Shown piece by piece: positions 11,125 through 18,889 of a stretch of 64,000 nt of DNA. Every line of letters starts with the position of its first letter. The first letter of the stretch is position 1. This DNA is from Actinoallomurus sp963799975 (GTDB lineage Bacteria > Actinomycetota > Actinomycetes > Streptosporangiales > Streptosporangiaceae), in assembly GCA_963799975.1 (NCBI GenBank), contig CAWCZF010000006.1, positions 1,178,001 through 1,242,000 on the forward strand, given 5' to 3'. A program made the position numbers and the translations under genes. The notes below the pieces were generated by a model, which saw only the letters and a program-made list of their open reading frames with translations, had not been told where the DNA came from and searched no databases.

Positions 11125-12315
11125 ATGCGAACGATCGATGAGCTCGGCGACGTACGCGGCAGGCGGGTCCTGGTCCGCTCGGACCTGAACGTCCCGCTCG
11201 CCGACGGCGTGATCGGCGACGACGGCCGTATCCGCGCCAGCGTGCCCACCATCAGCGAGCTCGCGGACCAGGGCGCACGCGTCATCGTGTGCGCCCACCT
11301 GGGCCGGCCCAAGGGGACTCCTCAGGAGGAGTTCTCCCTGCGGCCGGTCGCGGCCCGCCTGGGCGAGCTGCTCGGCCGCGAGGTTCGCTTCGCCACCGAC
11401 ACCGTCGGCGACTCGGCCCAGGCCACCGTCGACGCGCTCGAGGACGGCGAGGTCGCCCTGCTGGAGAACCTCCGCTTCAACGCGGGGGAGACCAGCAAGG
11501 ACGACGGCGAGCGCGGCGCGTTCGCCGACGCGCTCGCCGGCCTCGCCGAGTCGTACGTCGGCGACGGGTTCGGCGCGGTGCACCGCAAGCACGCCAGCGT
11601 GTACGACGTGCCGCAGCGCCTGCCGCACGCGGCCGGCGGTCTCGTCGCCGCCGAGGTCGAGGTGCTCAAGCAGCTCACCGAGGAGCCGGCGCGGCCGTAC
11701 GCGGTCGTGCTCGGCGGCGCGAAGGTCTCCGACAAGCTCGGCGTCATCGCCAACCTGCTCGGCAAGGTCGACCGCCTCATCATCGGCGGCGGCATGGCCT
11801 ACACCTTCCTCAAGGCCCAGGGTCACGAGGTCGGCCGGTCGCTCCTGCAGGAGGACCAGCTCGACCAGGTGCGCGGGTTCATCGCGGAGGCGGCCAAGCG
11901 CGACGTCGAGCTGGTGCTGCCGGTCGACGTGCTCGCCGCGACGGAGTTCGCCGCGGACGCGCCGCACGAGGCGGTCGAGGCGACCGCGATCCCGGCCGAC
12001 CGCGAGGGCCTGGACATCGGCCCGCGCTCCCGCGAGCTGTTCGCCGGCCGGCTGGCCGACGCCAAGACGGTCTTCTGGAACGGCCCGATGGGCGTGTTCG
12101 AGTTCGACGCGTTCGCCGGCGGCACCCGCGCGGTGGCCGAGGCCCTGATCGGCTCGGACGCCTTCACGGTCGTCGGCGGCGGCGACTCGGCCGCGGCCGT
12201 ACGCAAGCTGGGCCTGCCCGAGGACGGCTTCTCGCACATCTCGACCGGCGGCGGCGCCAGCCTGGAGTACCTCGAAGGCAAGACGCTGCCCGGCCTGTCC
12301 GCCCTGGAGGACTGA
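11125..12315 (+). CDS. pgk: Phosphoglycerate kinase
   Basis: Converts 1,3-bisphosphoglycerate and ADP to 3-phosphoglycerate and ATP in the cytoplasm. It is 396 residues, the family length, with the N-terminal motif RSDLNVPL, the substrate segment HLGRPKG, the hinge region and the C-terminal nucleotide loop GGGDSAAAV. The ATG giving MRTIDELG matches family N-termini; a TTG overlapping the gap stop at 11116 is an in-frame alternative. It is the middle gene of gap-pgk-tpiA. Confidence 0.97.
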   Translation: MRTIDELGDVRGRRVLVRSDLNVPLADGVIGDDGRIRASVPTISELADQGARVIVCAHLGRPKGTPQEEFSLRPVAARLGELLGREVRFATDTVGDSAQATVDALEDGEVALLENLRFNAGETSKDDGERGAFADALAGLAESYVGDGFGAVHRKHASVYDVPQRLPHAAGGLVAAEVEVLKQLTEEPARPYAVVLGGAKVSDKLGVIANLLGKVDRLIIGGGMAYTFLKAQGHEVGRSLLQEDQLDQVRGFIAEAAKRDVELVLPVDVLAATEFAADAPHEAVEATAIPADREGLDIGPRSRELFAGRLADAKTVFWNGPMGVFEFDAFAGGTRAVAEALIGSDAFTVVGGGDSAAAVRKLGLPEDGFSHISTGGGASLEYLEGKTLPGLSALED

Positions 12316-12317
12316 TC

Positions 12318-13121
12318 GTGGCGCCGAAGAACACCGGCGACGGGGGCCGCAAGCCCCTGATCGCCGGCAACTGGAAGATGAACCTCACCCACCTTGAGGC
12401 GATCGCGCACGTACAGAAACTGGCGTTCGGCCTCAAGGAGGCCGACTACGAGGCCGCCGACATCACGGTCCTCCCGCCGTTCACCGACATCCGCAGCGTG
12501 CAGACGCTCGTGGACGCCGACCGGCTCGACCTGACCTACGGCGCGCAGGACGTCTCGGCGCACGAGAAGGGCGCCTACACCGGCGAGGTGTCGGCGCGAC
12601 TGCTCGCCAAGCTCGGCTGCACGTACGTGCTCGCCGGCCACTCCGAGCGCCGCGAGCACCACCACGAGGACGACGCCCTCGTGAACGCCAAGGTGAAGGC
12701 GGCCTTCAAGGAGGACCTCACGCCGATCCTGTGCGTCGGCGAGGGGCTGGAGATCCGCCAGGCCGAGGAGCACCTGTCGCACACGCTCAGCCAGCTCGCC
12801 GGGGCGCTGGAGAAGGTCCCGGCCGAGCAGGCGCGGCAGATCGTCGTCGCGTACGAGCCGGTGTGGGCCATCGGCACCGGCGAGGTCGCGACCCCGGACG
12901 ACGCGCAGGAGGTGTGTGGCGCGATCCGCACACGCCTTGCCGAGCTGTACAGTGGAGACCTCGCCGACCAGGTGCGCATCCTCTACGGCGGCTCCGTTAA
13001 AAGCGACAATATCGCCGGGATCATGGCTGAACCCGACATTGACGGGGCCCTTGTGGGGGGCGCGAGCCTCGATGCCGGAGAGTTCATCAAGATCTGCCGG
13101 TTCCGTGAGCGGCTCGCCTGA
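12318..13121 (+). CDS. tpiA: Triosephosphate isomerase
   Basis: Interconverts dihydroxyacetone phosphate and glyceraldehyde-3-phosphate. The 267-residue barrel keeps its catalytic residues: Lys20 (GNWKMN), His108 (AGHSERR) and Glu180 (AYEPVWAIGTG), with the phosphate loop YGGSVK near the end. The GTG begins 2 nt after the pgk stop, so translation is probably coupled. Confidence 0.97.
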   Translation: MAPKNTGDGGRKPLIAGNWKMNLTHLEAIAHVQKLAFGLKEADYEAADITVLPPFTDIRSVQTLVDADRLDLTYGAQDVSAHEKGAYTGEVSARLLAKLGCTYVLAGHSERREHHHEDDALVNAKVKAAFKEDLTPILCVGEGLEIRQAEEHLSHTLSQLAGALEKVPAEQARQIVVAYEPVWAIGTGEVATPDDAQEVCGAIRTRLAELYSGDLADQVRILYGGSVKSDNIAGIMAEPDIDGALVGGASLDAGEFIKICRFRERLA

Positions 13122-13248
13122 TCTTGGCCATGGACTGAGCGTTTCTGCTGAGACTGGCGTGGGTACTGACGTACCCTCAGAACGGATGACCTGAATACGC
13201 GAATATTCCCCGCGCCCGGCGGGGTAATCACGAAAGCGCTGGCCTGCT

Positions 13249-13491
13249 GTGATCATCGGAACTTCCATCGTCCTCATCATCACGAGCTCGCTGATGGTGT
13301 TGCTCGTCCTCCTCCACAAGGGCAAGGGCGGTGGCCTGTCGGATCTGTTCGGCGGCGGTATCAGCTCGTCGCTTGGCGGGTCGTCTGTGGTCGAGCGCAA
13401 CCTCGACCGGCTCACGATCGGCACGGGCGTCATCTGGTTCGCGTCGATCATTGCGCTGGGTCTGCTGTTCGCGCACGGCCACCACGGCTGA
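13249..13491 (+). CDS. secG: Preprotein translocase subunit SecG
   Basis: An 80-residue membrane subunit of the SecYEG protein-export channel. Two transmembrane helices are visible (about 2-22 and 57-75), joined by the Gly/Ser-rich loop typical of SecG (KGKGGGLSDLFGGG). Its place directly after tpiA and before rbpA is the standard actinobacterial arrangement. No clear ribosome-binding site precedes the GTG. The 127-bp gap from tpiA holds a small hairpin (13161-13176, GGGTAC/GTACCC). Confidence 0.92.
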   Translation: MIIGTSIVLIITSSLMVLLVLLHKGKGGGLSDLFGGGISSSLGGSSVVERNLDRLTIGTGVIWFASIIALGLLFAHGHHG

Positions 13492-13571
13492 CAGACAGCG
13501 CGCAGGCATACCGGCAGTGTTGACGGCCGTCGCGTCCTCGTCGCGACGGCAGGAATAGCGAGGAGTAGTCC

Positions 13572-13943
13572 GTGGGTAGTGGCAACGCCATTCGGGGCAG
13601 CCGTGTCGGTGCCGGCCCGATGGGAGAGGCCGAGCGCGGCGAAGCGGCGCCGCGCGTGTGGGTGACGTTCTACTGCGCGAACCGGCACGAGTCCAGGCCG
13701 AGCTTTGCGACCGACGTCGCCGTACCGGACCAGTGGGACTGCCCCCGGTGCGGATTCCCCGCCGGCAAGGACCCTCAGAACCCCCCTGCGCCCCCGCGCA
13801 ACGAGCCGTACAAGACGCACCTCGCGTACGTCAAGGAGCGGCGCAGCGACGCCGACGGCGAGGCCATTCTCGAAGAGGCCCTCGCCAAGCTCCGCAACGA
13901 GCGGGCGGCGATCCAGGCCGCCATGGCGCGCGCCCGCAACTGA
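13572..13943 (+). CDS. rbpA: RNA polymerase-binding protein RbpA
   Basis: An actinobacteria-specific factor that binds the principal sigma factor and RNA polymerase and promotes open-complex formation. The 123 residues show the core with FYCANRHESRP and a CPRCG zinc-type pair, then the C-terminal helix that contacts sigma (EAILEEALAKLRNERAAI). The GTG follows GAGGAG at 6 nt. The N-terminal tail (GSGNAIRGSRVGAGP) is the conserved RbpA tail. It lies downstream of secG as in other actinomycetes. Confidence 0.95.
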   Translation: MGSGNAIRGSRVGAGPMGEAERGEAAPRVWVTFYCANRHESRPSFATDVAVPDQWDCPRCGFPAGKDPQNPPAPPRNEPYKTHLAYVKERRSDADGEAILEEALAKLRNERAAIQAAMARARN

Positions 13944-14059
13944 GAGCACGTCCCGCGACGGCCCGTTCACCGCTTTCGAGCGTGTGGACGGGCCGTTTCG
14001 CAACTTCTGGAATGGCATGCCAGGTGGTGATCCGCGAGGCCGCGTCCCGCTACCATGGG

Positions 14060-14137
14060 AAACCTCGCGACTGGCGCATCGAGGTGGAGTTCACCACCGG
14101 GGAGCGAAGAGTACGGTACCGCGCGCCTGGGTGCCGC
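14060..14137 (+). promoter_or_regulatory. ZTP (pfl) riboswitch controlling glyA
   Basis: The region has the signature blocks of the pfl motif in order: CGCGACTGGCG (14066-14076), a GGTGG/CCACC hairpin (14083-14087 with 14094-14098), CCGGGGAGCGA (14097-14107) and CGCCTGGGT (14124-14132). TCGC (14065-14068) pairs with GCGA (14104-14107), and a pseudoknot GGCGC (14073-14077) with GCGCC (14123-14127) is perfect. ZTP/ZMP aptamers in front of glyA are established in actinobacteria; they sense folate shortage. A short stem CTCC/GGAG (14147-14150 with 14158-14161) could hide the glyA ribosome-binding site, so translational control is inferred. Confidence 0.85.
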
Positions 14138-14167
14138 TCGCGTCCGCTCCCGTACACGGAGGCTCCC

Positions 14168-15433
14168 GTGCACCAGCCACCCATCTCCCATCTCGCCGCC
14201 ACCGATCCCGGCGTCGCCGAGCTCATCGAGGCCGAGGCCACGCGCCAGCACGACAAGATCCGCCTGATCGCGTCCGAGAACTACGTCTCGCCCGCCGTGC
14301 TCGAGGCCACCGGCTCGGTGCTCACCAACAAGTACTCCGAGGGCTATCCGGGCAAGCGCTACTACGAGGGCCAGCAGGTCGTGGACCCGATCGAGGAGCT
14401 GGCGAGCGAACGCGCCCAGGCGCTCTTCGGCGTCCCGCACGCCAACGTCCAGCCCTACTCCGGCTCGCCCGCCAACCTCGCCGTGCACCTGGCGTTCCTG
14501 GAGCCGGGCGACACCTTCCTGTCGCTGGAGCTCGCCCACGGCGGTCACCTGACCCACGGCTCGCCGGTGTCGATCACGGGCAAGTGGCTGCGCCCGGTGC
14601 ACTACGGCGTCCGCCGCGAGACCGGGCGGGTCGACATGGACCAGGTACGCGACCTGGCGCTGCGCGAGCGCCCAAAGGTGATCTTCTGCGGTGGCACGGC
14701 GATTCCGCGCACCATCGACTTTCCGGCGTTCGCCGCGATCGCGCGCGAGACCGGGGCCGTCCTGGCCGCCGACATCGCGCACATCGCCGGGCTCGTCGCC
14801 GGGGGAGCGCACCCGTCGCCGGCCGGCCACGCCGACGTCATCACCACCACCACGCACAAGACCCTGCGCGGCCCGCGTGGCGCCATGATCATGACGAGCG
14901 AGGAGCACGCCACCGCGATCGACAAGGCGATCTTCCCCGGTCTGCAGGGCGGCCCGCACAACCACACGACCGCGGCCATCGCGGTCGCGCTGCTGGAGGC
15001 CGCGCGCCCGGAGTTCGGCGCGTACGCCCACCAGATCGTCGCGAACGCACGCGCGCTCGCGGCCGCGCTGACCGAACGCGGCTTCGACCTGGTCTCCGGC
15101 GGCACCGACAACCACCTGATTCTCATCGACCTGACGAACAAGGACATCGGCGGCAAGCCGGCGGCCAAGGCGCTCGACCTGGCCGGCATCGAGTTGAACT
15201 TCAACACCGTGCCGTTCGACCCGCGCAAGCCGTGGAGCCCCTCGGGCATCCGCATAGGCACCGCGGCGATCACCACCCGCGGCCTCACCGAGGAGCACAT
15301 GACCGCGGTCGCGGAGTGGATCGACCGGGCGATCGTCTCGGCCGAGGACCGGCCCGCCCTCGACAAGATCGCGGGAGAGATCCGCGAGCTGCTCGGCGGC
15401 TTCTCGATGCCCGGCTGGGCGCCGGTCGGCTGA
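14168..15433 (+). CDS. glyA: Serine hydroxymethyltransferase
   Basis: PLP enzyme that converts serine and tetrahydrofolate to glycine and 5,10-methylene-THF, the main one-carbon source. It is 421 residues long. The PLP-binding lysine is Lys231 in TTTTHKTLRGPRG, and the N-terminal SENYVSPAV and YSEGYPGKRYYEG motifs are present. The GTG is preceded by GGAGG at 5 nt; that site can be masked by the expression platform of the upstream ZTP riboswitch, so the gene is probably induced when folate cofactors run low. Confidence 0.97.
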   Translation: MHQPPISHLAATDPGVAELIEAEATRQHDKIRLIASENYVSPAVLEATGSVLTNKYSEGYPGKRYYEGQQVVDPIEELASERAQALFGVPHANVQPYSGSPANLAVHLAFLEPGDTFLSLELAHGGHLTHGSPVSITGKWLRPVHYGVRRETGRVDMDQVRDLALRERPKVIFCGGTAIPRTIDFPAFAAIARETGAVLAADIAHIAGLVAGGAHPSPAGHADVITTTTHKTLRGPRGAMIMTSEEHATAIDKAIFPGLQGGPHNHTTAAIAVALLEAARPEFGAYAHQIVANARALAAALTERGFDLVSGGTDNHLILIDLTNKDIGGKPAAKALDLAGIELNFNTVPFDPRKPWSPSGIRIGTAAITTRGLTEEHMTAVAEWIDRAIVSAEDRPALDKIAGEIRELLGGFSMPGWAPVG

Positions 15434-15440
15434 GAGCCGC

Positions 15441-16037
15441 TCAGGACTCCCAGGACGGCGGGGTCTCTCCGGCCGGGACGCCGACGCGGAACACCCGCAG
15501 CTGCGTCGCGAGCGCGGAGTAGTACCCGACGAGCGTCACGAGCTCGACCACCGCGCCGCGGCCGAGCGAGGCGGTCGCCTCGGCGAACATCGGCGCGGTC
15601 AGGTCGCCGTCCGCGGCCAGGGCGCGCGCCGCCTCGTAGACGATGCGCTCGCGGGCGTCGGCCAGTACCGGGTCGGCACCCGTGCGCAGCGCGGTCAGCT
15701 CGGCGTCGGTCAGGCCGGCGCGCCGCCCGATGCGCTCGTGCGCGTACCACTCGTACGACGAGCGGAGGGCCGCCGCAACGACGAGCGTCGCGATCTCCCG
15801 CTCGCGCCGCGTGAAGCTCGTGCGAAAGCGCAGCGCGGCGCCGAGCTCCTGCAGGGGCCCGCCGACGACCGGGCTGTAGAGCATCGCGTTGAACGGGCCG
15901 AGCAGATGTCCTTCGTCGTCGAGCAGGGGCAGGACGTTCGCCGGGCGCGGCCCGCCGACGATCGCCTCGTAGACGTCGCGCTGCTCGGGGCTCAGCTCGT
16001 CCGGGTTCAGGGCGGGGAGACGCGGCTCGTCGATCAC
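15441..16037 (-). CDS. Carboxymuconolactone decarboxylase (AhpD-like) family protein
   Basis: A 198-residue all-helical protein of the CMD/AhpD-like superfamily. The conserved ExxxH-type segment is visible as YEWYAHERIGRRAGL, but the CxxC redox pair of true AhpD is absent, so it is closer to the CMD branch of unknown substrate. The GTG start is chosen because TACGGT (16044-16049 on the plus strand, read in reverse) lies 6 nt upstream with no ribosome-binding site, suggesting a leaderless message. It converges on glyA with an 7-bp gap. Confidence 0.82.
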   Translation of the reverse strand: MIDEPRLPALNPDELSPEQRDVYEAIVGGPRPANVLPLLDDEGHLLGPFNAMLYSPVVGGPLQELGAALRFRTSFTRREREIATLVVAAALRSSYEWYAHERIGRRAGLTDAELTALRTGADPVLADARERIVYEAARALAADGDLTAPMFAEATASLGRGAVVELVTLVGYYSALATQLRVFRVGVPAGETPPSWES

Positions 16038-16043
16038 CAAGGC

Positions 16044-16049
16044 ACCGTA
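16044..16049 (-). promoter_or_regulatory. -10 hexamer of the CMD-family gene (leaderless)
   Basis: TACGGT on the minus strand, 6 nt before the GTG at 16037. It fits the TANNNT-N6/7-start pattern seen elsewhere in the window. Confidence 0.4.
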
Positions 16050-16159
16050 TCGAGGCTCGCCCCTCGCCTGTCTCCCGCCTCACCGGATCCGGCCACCGGG
16101 AAATGCCGTGTATGCCGGGGCCGTCATCGGGAATGGAGGCGGTGAGGGGATGATCGCCG

Positions 16160-16798
16160 ATGCCAGTGCCGTCGTTTCCGCCCGAGTTCCCACCGGAGTT
16201 CCCGCCCGGCCCGTCCGGTCCGCCGGGACCGGAGAACCCGCGCGGCGCGCCACCGGCGCCGAGCGCGCCGAGCGCCGCCGACCTGCTGTTCGACCGGCGC
16301 ATCGTGCTCGCGAGCGGCCGGATCGACGGCGACCTGGCCACCGACGTGTCGGCCCGGCTGATCATGCTCGACGGGTGCGGAAGCGACCCGGTCGCACTGC
16401 ACCTGCGCGCCCAGGACGCCGACCTGGAGGCGGCGTTCGCGGTCGCGGACACCATCGGCGTGCTCTCGTGCCCGGTCGACGTGGTCGTGATCGGGCAGGC
16501 GGGCGGCCCGGCGCTGCTGGTCCTGGCCGCCGGACGCCGCCGCGAGATGACCCCGCACGCGACGCTGCTGCTCACCGAGCCGCGTACGCGCGCCGAGGGC
16601 CCGGCGTCCGCGGTCGCGATCCACGAGGAGGAGTACCGGCGGAAGGTGGACGCCTTCTACCTCCGGCTCGCCGAGGCCACCGGCCGCGAGGTGGACCAGA
16701 TCCGCGCCGACGCGCGTGAGGGCCGCATGCTCACCGCCGGGCAGGCGCTGGAGTACGGCCTCATCCACGCCGTCGCGAGCGCGCCGCCGCGGCCGTAG
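16160..16798 (+). CDS. ClpP-like protein lacking the catalytic triad
   Basis: A 212-residue protein with the ClpP/crotonase fold after a Pro-rich N-terminal segment (1-38). Alignment by eye to ClpP is clear through GQAGGPALLVLAAG and LTAGQALEYGLI. The nucleophile Ser of the ClpP GQAAS motif is Gly116, the His of the MIHQP motif is Thr139, and the Asp position near ADAREGR is also changed. It should therefore not be a protease; a structural or regulatory role with true ClpP rings is possible. The Pro-rich extension (repeated PPEFPP) is unusual. The start ATG has a GAGGGG 12 nt upstream. It stands alone and divergent from the CMD gene. Confidence 0.8.
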   Translation: MPVPSFPPEFPPEFPPGPSGPPGPENPRGAPPAPSAPSAADLLFDRRIVLASGRIDGDLATDVSARLIMLDGCGSDPVALHLRAQDADLEAAFAVADTIGVLSCPVDVVVIGQAGGPALLVLAAGRRREMTPHATLLLTEPRTRAEGPASAVAIHEEEYRRKVDAFYLRLAEATGREVDQIRADAREGRMLTAGQALEYGLIHAVASAPPRP

Positions 16799-16828
16799 GG
16801 AATCGCGGCGGCACCGGCGCGCCCGGAT

Positions 16829-17193
16829 CTACGCGCCGTGCGCCGCGGGAGCCGGGGTCAGGCGGTGCCGGGTCAGCCACTGTGTGACCGACTGGCCGAT
16901 CGCGTCCGGCTGGTCCTCGGGCGCTGGTGCCCGGCGGGTTCGATGTCGGCGACCTCGAGCGAGACGGAGTGTTCGCGGGCCCACCGGACCGTCTCCGGGG
17001 AGCGGAGGCCGACGCCGTCCTGTACGGCGAGCAGTGGTTTGGGCACGTCCGCGCTTTCGGCGAGCCGTCGACCGTACGCCCGCACGCGCTCGGTGACGTC
17101 GGCGCGCTCGCCGTCGAAGGGGATCTCCTGCGGCCATCGCAGCAGGGTCTCGGTGCTGGCGATGAAGGAGTCGAGCACGCGTGTGGTGATCAT
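16829..17193 (-). pseudogene. Decayed haloalkane dehalogenase-type alpha/beta hydrolase fragment
   Basis: Only the C-terminal third of the enzyme remains. One frame from 17193 reads WPQEIPFDG, ADVTERVRAYG, LEVADIEPAGH, which parallels the dehalogenase cap and catalytic-His region. The reading then shifts frame near 16930, where EDQPDAIGQSVTQWL, the usual C-terminal helix, continues to a TAG at 16829. The N-terminal nucleophile domain is missing. The frameshift and truncation mark it as a pseudogene; a sequencing error could explain the shift but not the missing half. Confidence 0.6.
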
Positions 17194-17221
17194 CGTTGTG
17201 CGTTCCTCTGACGGAGGGGTT

Positions 17222-17389
17222 TCAGGAGGCGGCGAGTTCGCGGGTGAGCCCCGCGGTGACGGCGGTCAGGACGCGGGCGGCGTCCTGGCCGGTCTTCAGC
17301 CCGTCCGCGAGGCGGCCGGCGAGTTCGTCGCCGGTGACCGGCTGGTCGGCGGTGACGGCCAGGGTGAGGGCGATCCATCCGTTCCCGAG
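17222..17389 (-). pseudogene. 53-codon open remnant with no start codon
   Basis: Directly after the FhuF-like stop, and in the same frame, the minus strand stays open for 55 codons to a TGA at 17222-17224. It reads as a coherent helical segment (WIALTLAVTADQPVTGDELAGR then LADGLKTGQDAARVL) with good third-position GC, but has no ATG or GTG. I do not recognise the family. It looks like the tail of a deleted gene lying between two damaged or unrelated neighbours. Confidence 0.3.
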
Positions 17390-18082
17390 TCACCGCGCCG
17401 GAGTCATCGGGGGCCGCCGGGCCCAGAGGACGCAGTCGCCGCACAGTCCGCCGCCGGGCACCCGATAGTAGAGGCAGCAGCTGCGCCGCCGGAAGCCCTG
17501 CGGGCCGAGCGTGCCGGTGCCGCGCAGCGGCGGCAGGTCCAGGAGCTCGCCGGCGAGGCGGGCCGCCGCCGCACCCCGGCGCGCCTGTGCCAGCACGGTC
17601 AGCGCGCCGGCCAGGGCGGACGCGGCGTTGCCCCACAGCAGCCCGGCGGCGACGGGCGTGACGGCGCGCACCGCGTCGGCCAGCGGGCGCAGGTGCCGGT
17701 CGACCACGACCCGCAGGACGGTGGCGGCGTCCGCGTCCAGCGCGCCCGCGTCCGGAGCGGCGAGCAGCACCGGGCCGGGAGACGCGGCGCGCCAGTAGGT
17801 GCGCCCCGGTTCGAGGTCGGGAGTCAGGCCGTGCACGGCGGCGGTGGCCAGGACCGGCGACCACAGGCGCCCCGCGACCCCCTGATAGAACAGCGAGGCG
17901 GCCACGCGCGGCTCCTCCACGCCGAGCCGCATGCGTACGGCCGCGAGCTGGTCCGGCAGGGCGGGGCCGCACAGCTCGGTGAACGTCCGCCACAGTGGAT
18001 GACCCGCGACGCCGGGGTCGGTGTCGATCGCGAAGTAGGGCCCCACTCGCGCCACGTCGGCGAGCGCCGCCTGTGCAGTCAT
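17390..18082 (-). CDS. FhuF-like (2Fe-2S) protein, putative siderophore-iron reductase
   Basis: A 230-residue protein whose last 30 residues carry the FhuF C-terminal iron-sulfur motif: C202, C203, C214 and C217 in the pattern CC-X10-C-X2-C (SCCLYYRVPGGGLCGDC). FhuF proteins reduce ferric siderophores in the cytoplasm, so iron release is the likely role. The ATG is used; an overlapping GTG adds one residue. It is divergent from the methyltransferase gene across 56 bp, and no siderophore genes are nearby. Confidence 0.78.
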   Translation of the reverse strand: MTAQAALADVARVGPYFAIDTDPGVAGHPLWRTFTELCGPALPDQLAAVRMRLGVEEPRVAASLFYQGVAGRLWSPVLATAAVHGLTPDLEPGRTYWRAASPGPVLLAAPDAGALDADAATVLRVVVDRHLRPLADAVRAVTPVAAGLLWGNAASALAGALTVLAQARRGAAAARLAGELLDLPPLRGTGTLGPQGFRRRSCCLYYRVPGGGLCGDCVLWARRPPMTPAR

Positions 18083-18138
18083 CACCGCCGAGCCTGCCGC
18101 CTGCGCCCCGGCCGGTCAACTCTGCCACGATTGGCCCT

Positions 18139-18882
18139 GTGATCTATGACCATCCGCAGGCGTACGAGCTGGCCTGCTCGTTTCGCGACGTGAGCGGCGA
18201 GGTGGACGTCCTGCGCGCGTGGGCGGGCGACGCGGCCGAGGTGCTCGAACTCGCCGCCGGGCCGGCCGAGCACGCGCGGGAGTTCGCCCGCCGCGGCGTC
18301 GCGGCCACCGCCCTGGACCTGAGCCCGGCGATGTGCGCGTACGCGCGTGAGCACGGCGACGGGCTGCCCCTGGAGGTCGTACGCGGGGACATGACCCGGT
18401 TCGCGCTCGGCCGGGAGTTCCCCCTGGTGATCACGATGCTCGACTCGACCGCGCACCTGATGACGCTCGATGCCTTCGTGGCCTACCTGGGCTGTGTCCG
18501 CGACCATCTCGCCGGCGACGGGCTCGCGGTGATCGAGATGAGTCATCCGGCCGACCGGCTGGGCGACACGCCGCGGGTCTCCAACTCCTGGACCGTGGAG
18601 AAGGACGGCCTGCGGGCGCGCGTACGGTGGGGCGAGCCGGGCGACGAGCTGGACCCGATCACCCAGATCGTCCGCGACCACGTGACGATCGCGATCGAGG
18701 GCGGCGAGGTGATCCAGGGCGTGGTGCCGTACCGCTTCTGGACCGCGACCGAGCTGGCGGCCGCGATCCGGCTCGCCGGCGGCCTCGCCGTCGAGGCGCA
18801 GTACGGCGACTTCGACACGGACGTGCCGCTCGGCGCGCGGCACGCCTGGCGCATGATCACACTGCTGCGCCGGGCCCGCTGA
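18139..18882 (+). CDS. Class I SAM-dependent methyltransferase
   Basis: A 247-residue methyltransferase of unknown substrate. Motif I is LELAAGPAEHA (about 38-48), followed by ALDLSPAMCAYA for the ribose contact and VVRGDMTRF for motif III. There is no ribosome-binding site; CACGAT lies 7 nt before the GTG, so the message may be leaderless. It lies alone between the FhuF-like gene and a convergent dehydrogenase. Confidence 0.85.
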   Translation: MIYDHPQAYELACSFRDVSGEVDVLRAWAGDAAEVLELAAGPAEHAREFARRGVAATALDLSPAMCAYAREHGDGLPLEVVRGDMTRFALGREFPLVITMLDSTAHLMTLDAFVAYLGCVRDHLAGDGLAVIEMSHPADRLGDTPRVSNSWTVEKDGLRARVRWGEPGDELDPITQIVRDHVTIAIEGGEVIQGVVPYRFWTATELAAAIRLAGGLAVEAQYGDFDTDVPLGARHAWRMITLLRRAR

Positions 18883-18889
18883 CGCCACG

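Noticed and set aside
16838..18142. A 434-codon plus-strand ORF across the dehalogenase remnant and FhuF-like gene
   Set aside because: Low-complexity Arg/Gly product without motifs; the minus strand encodes the FhuF-type cysteine cluster.
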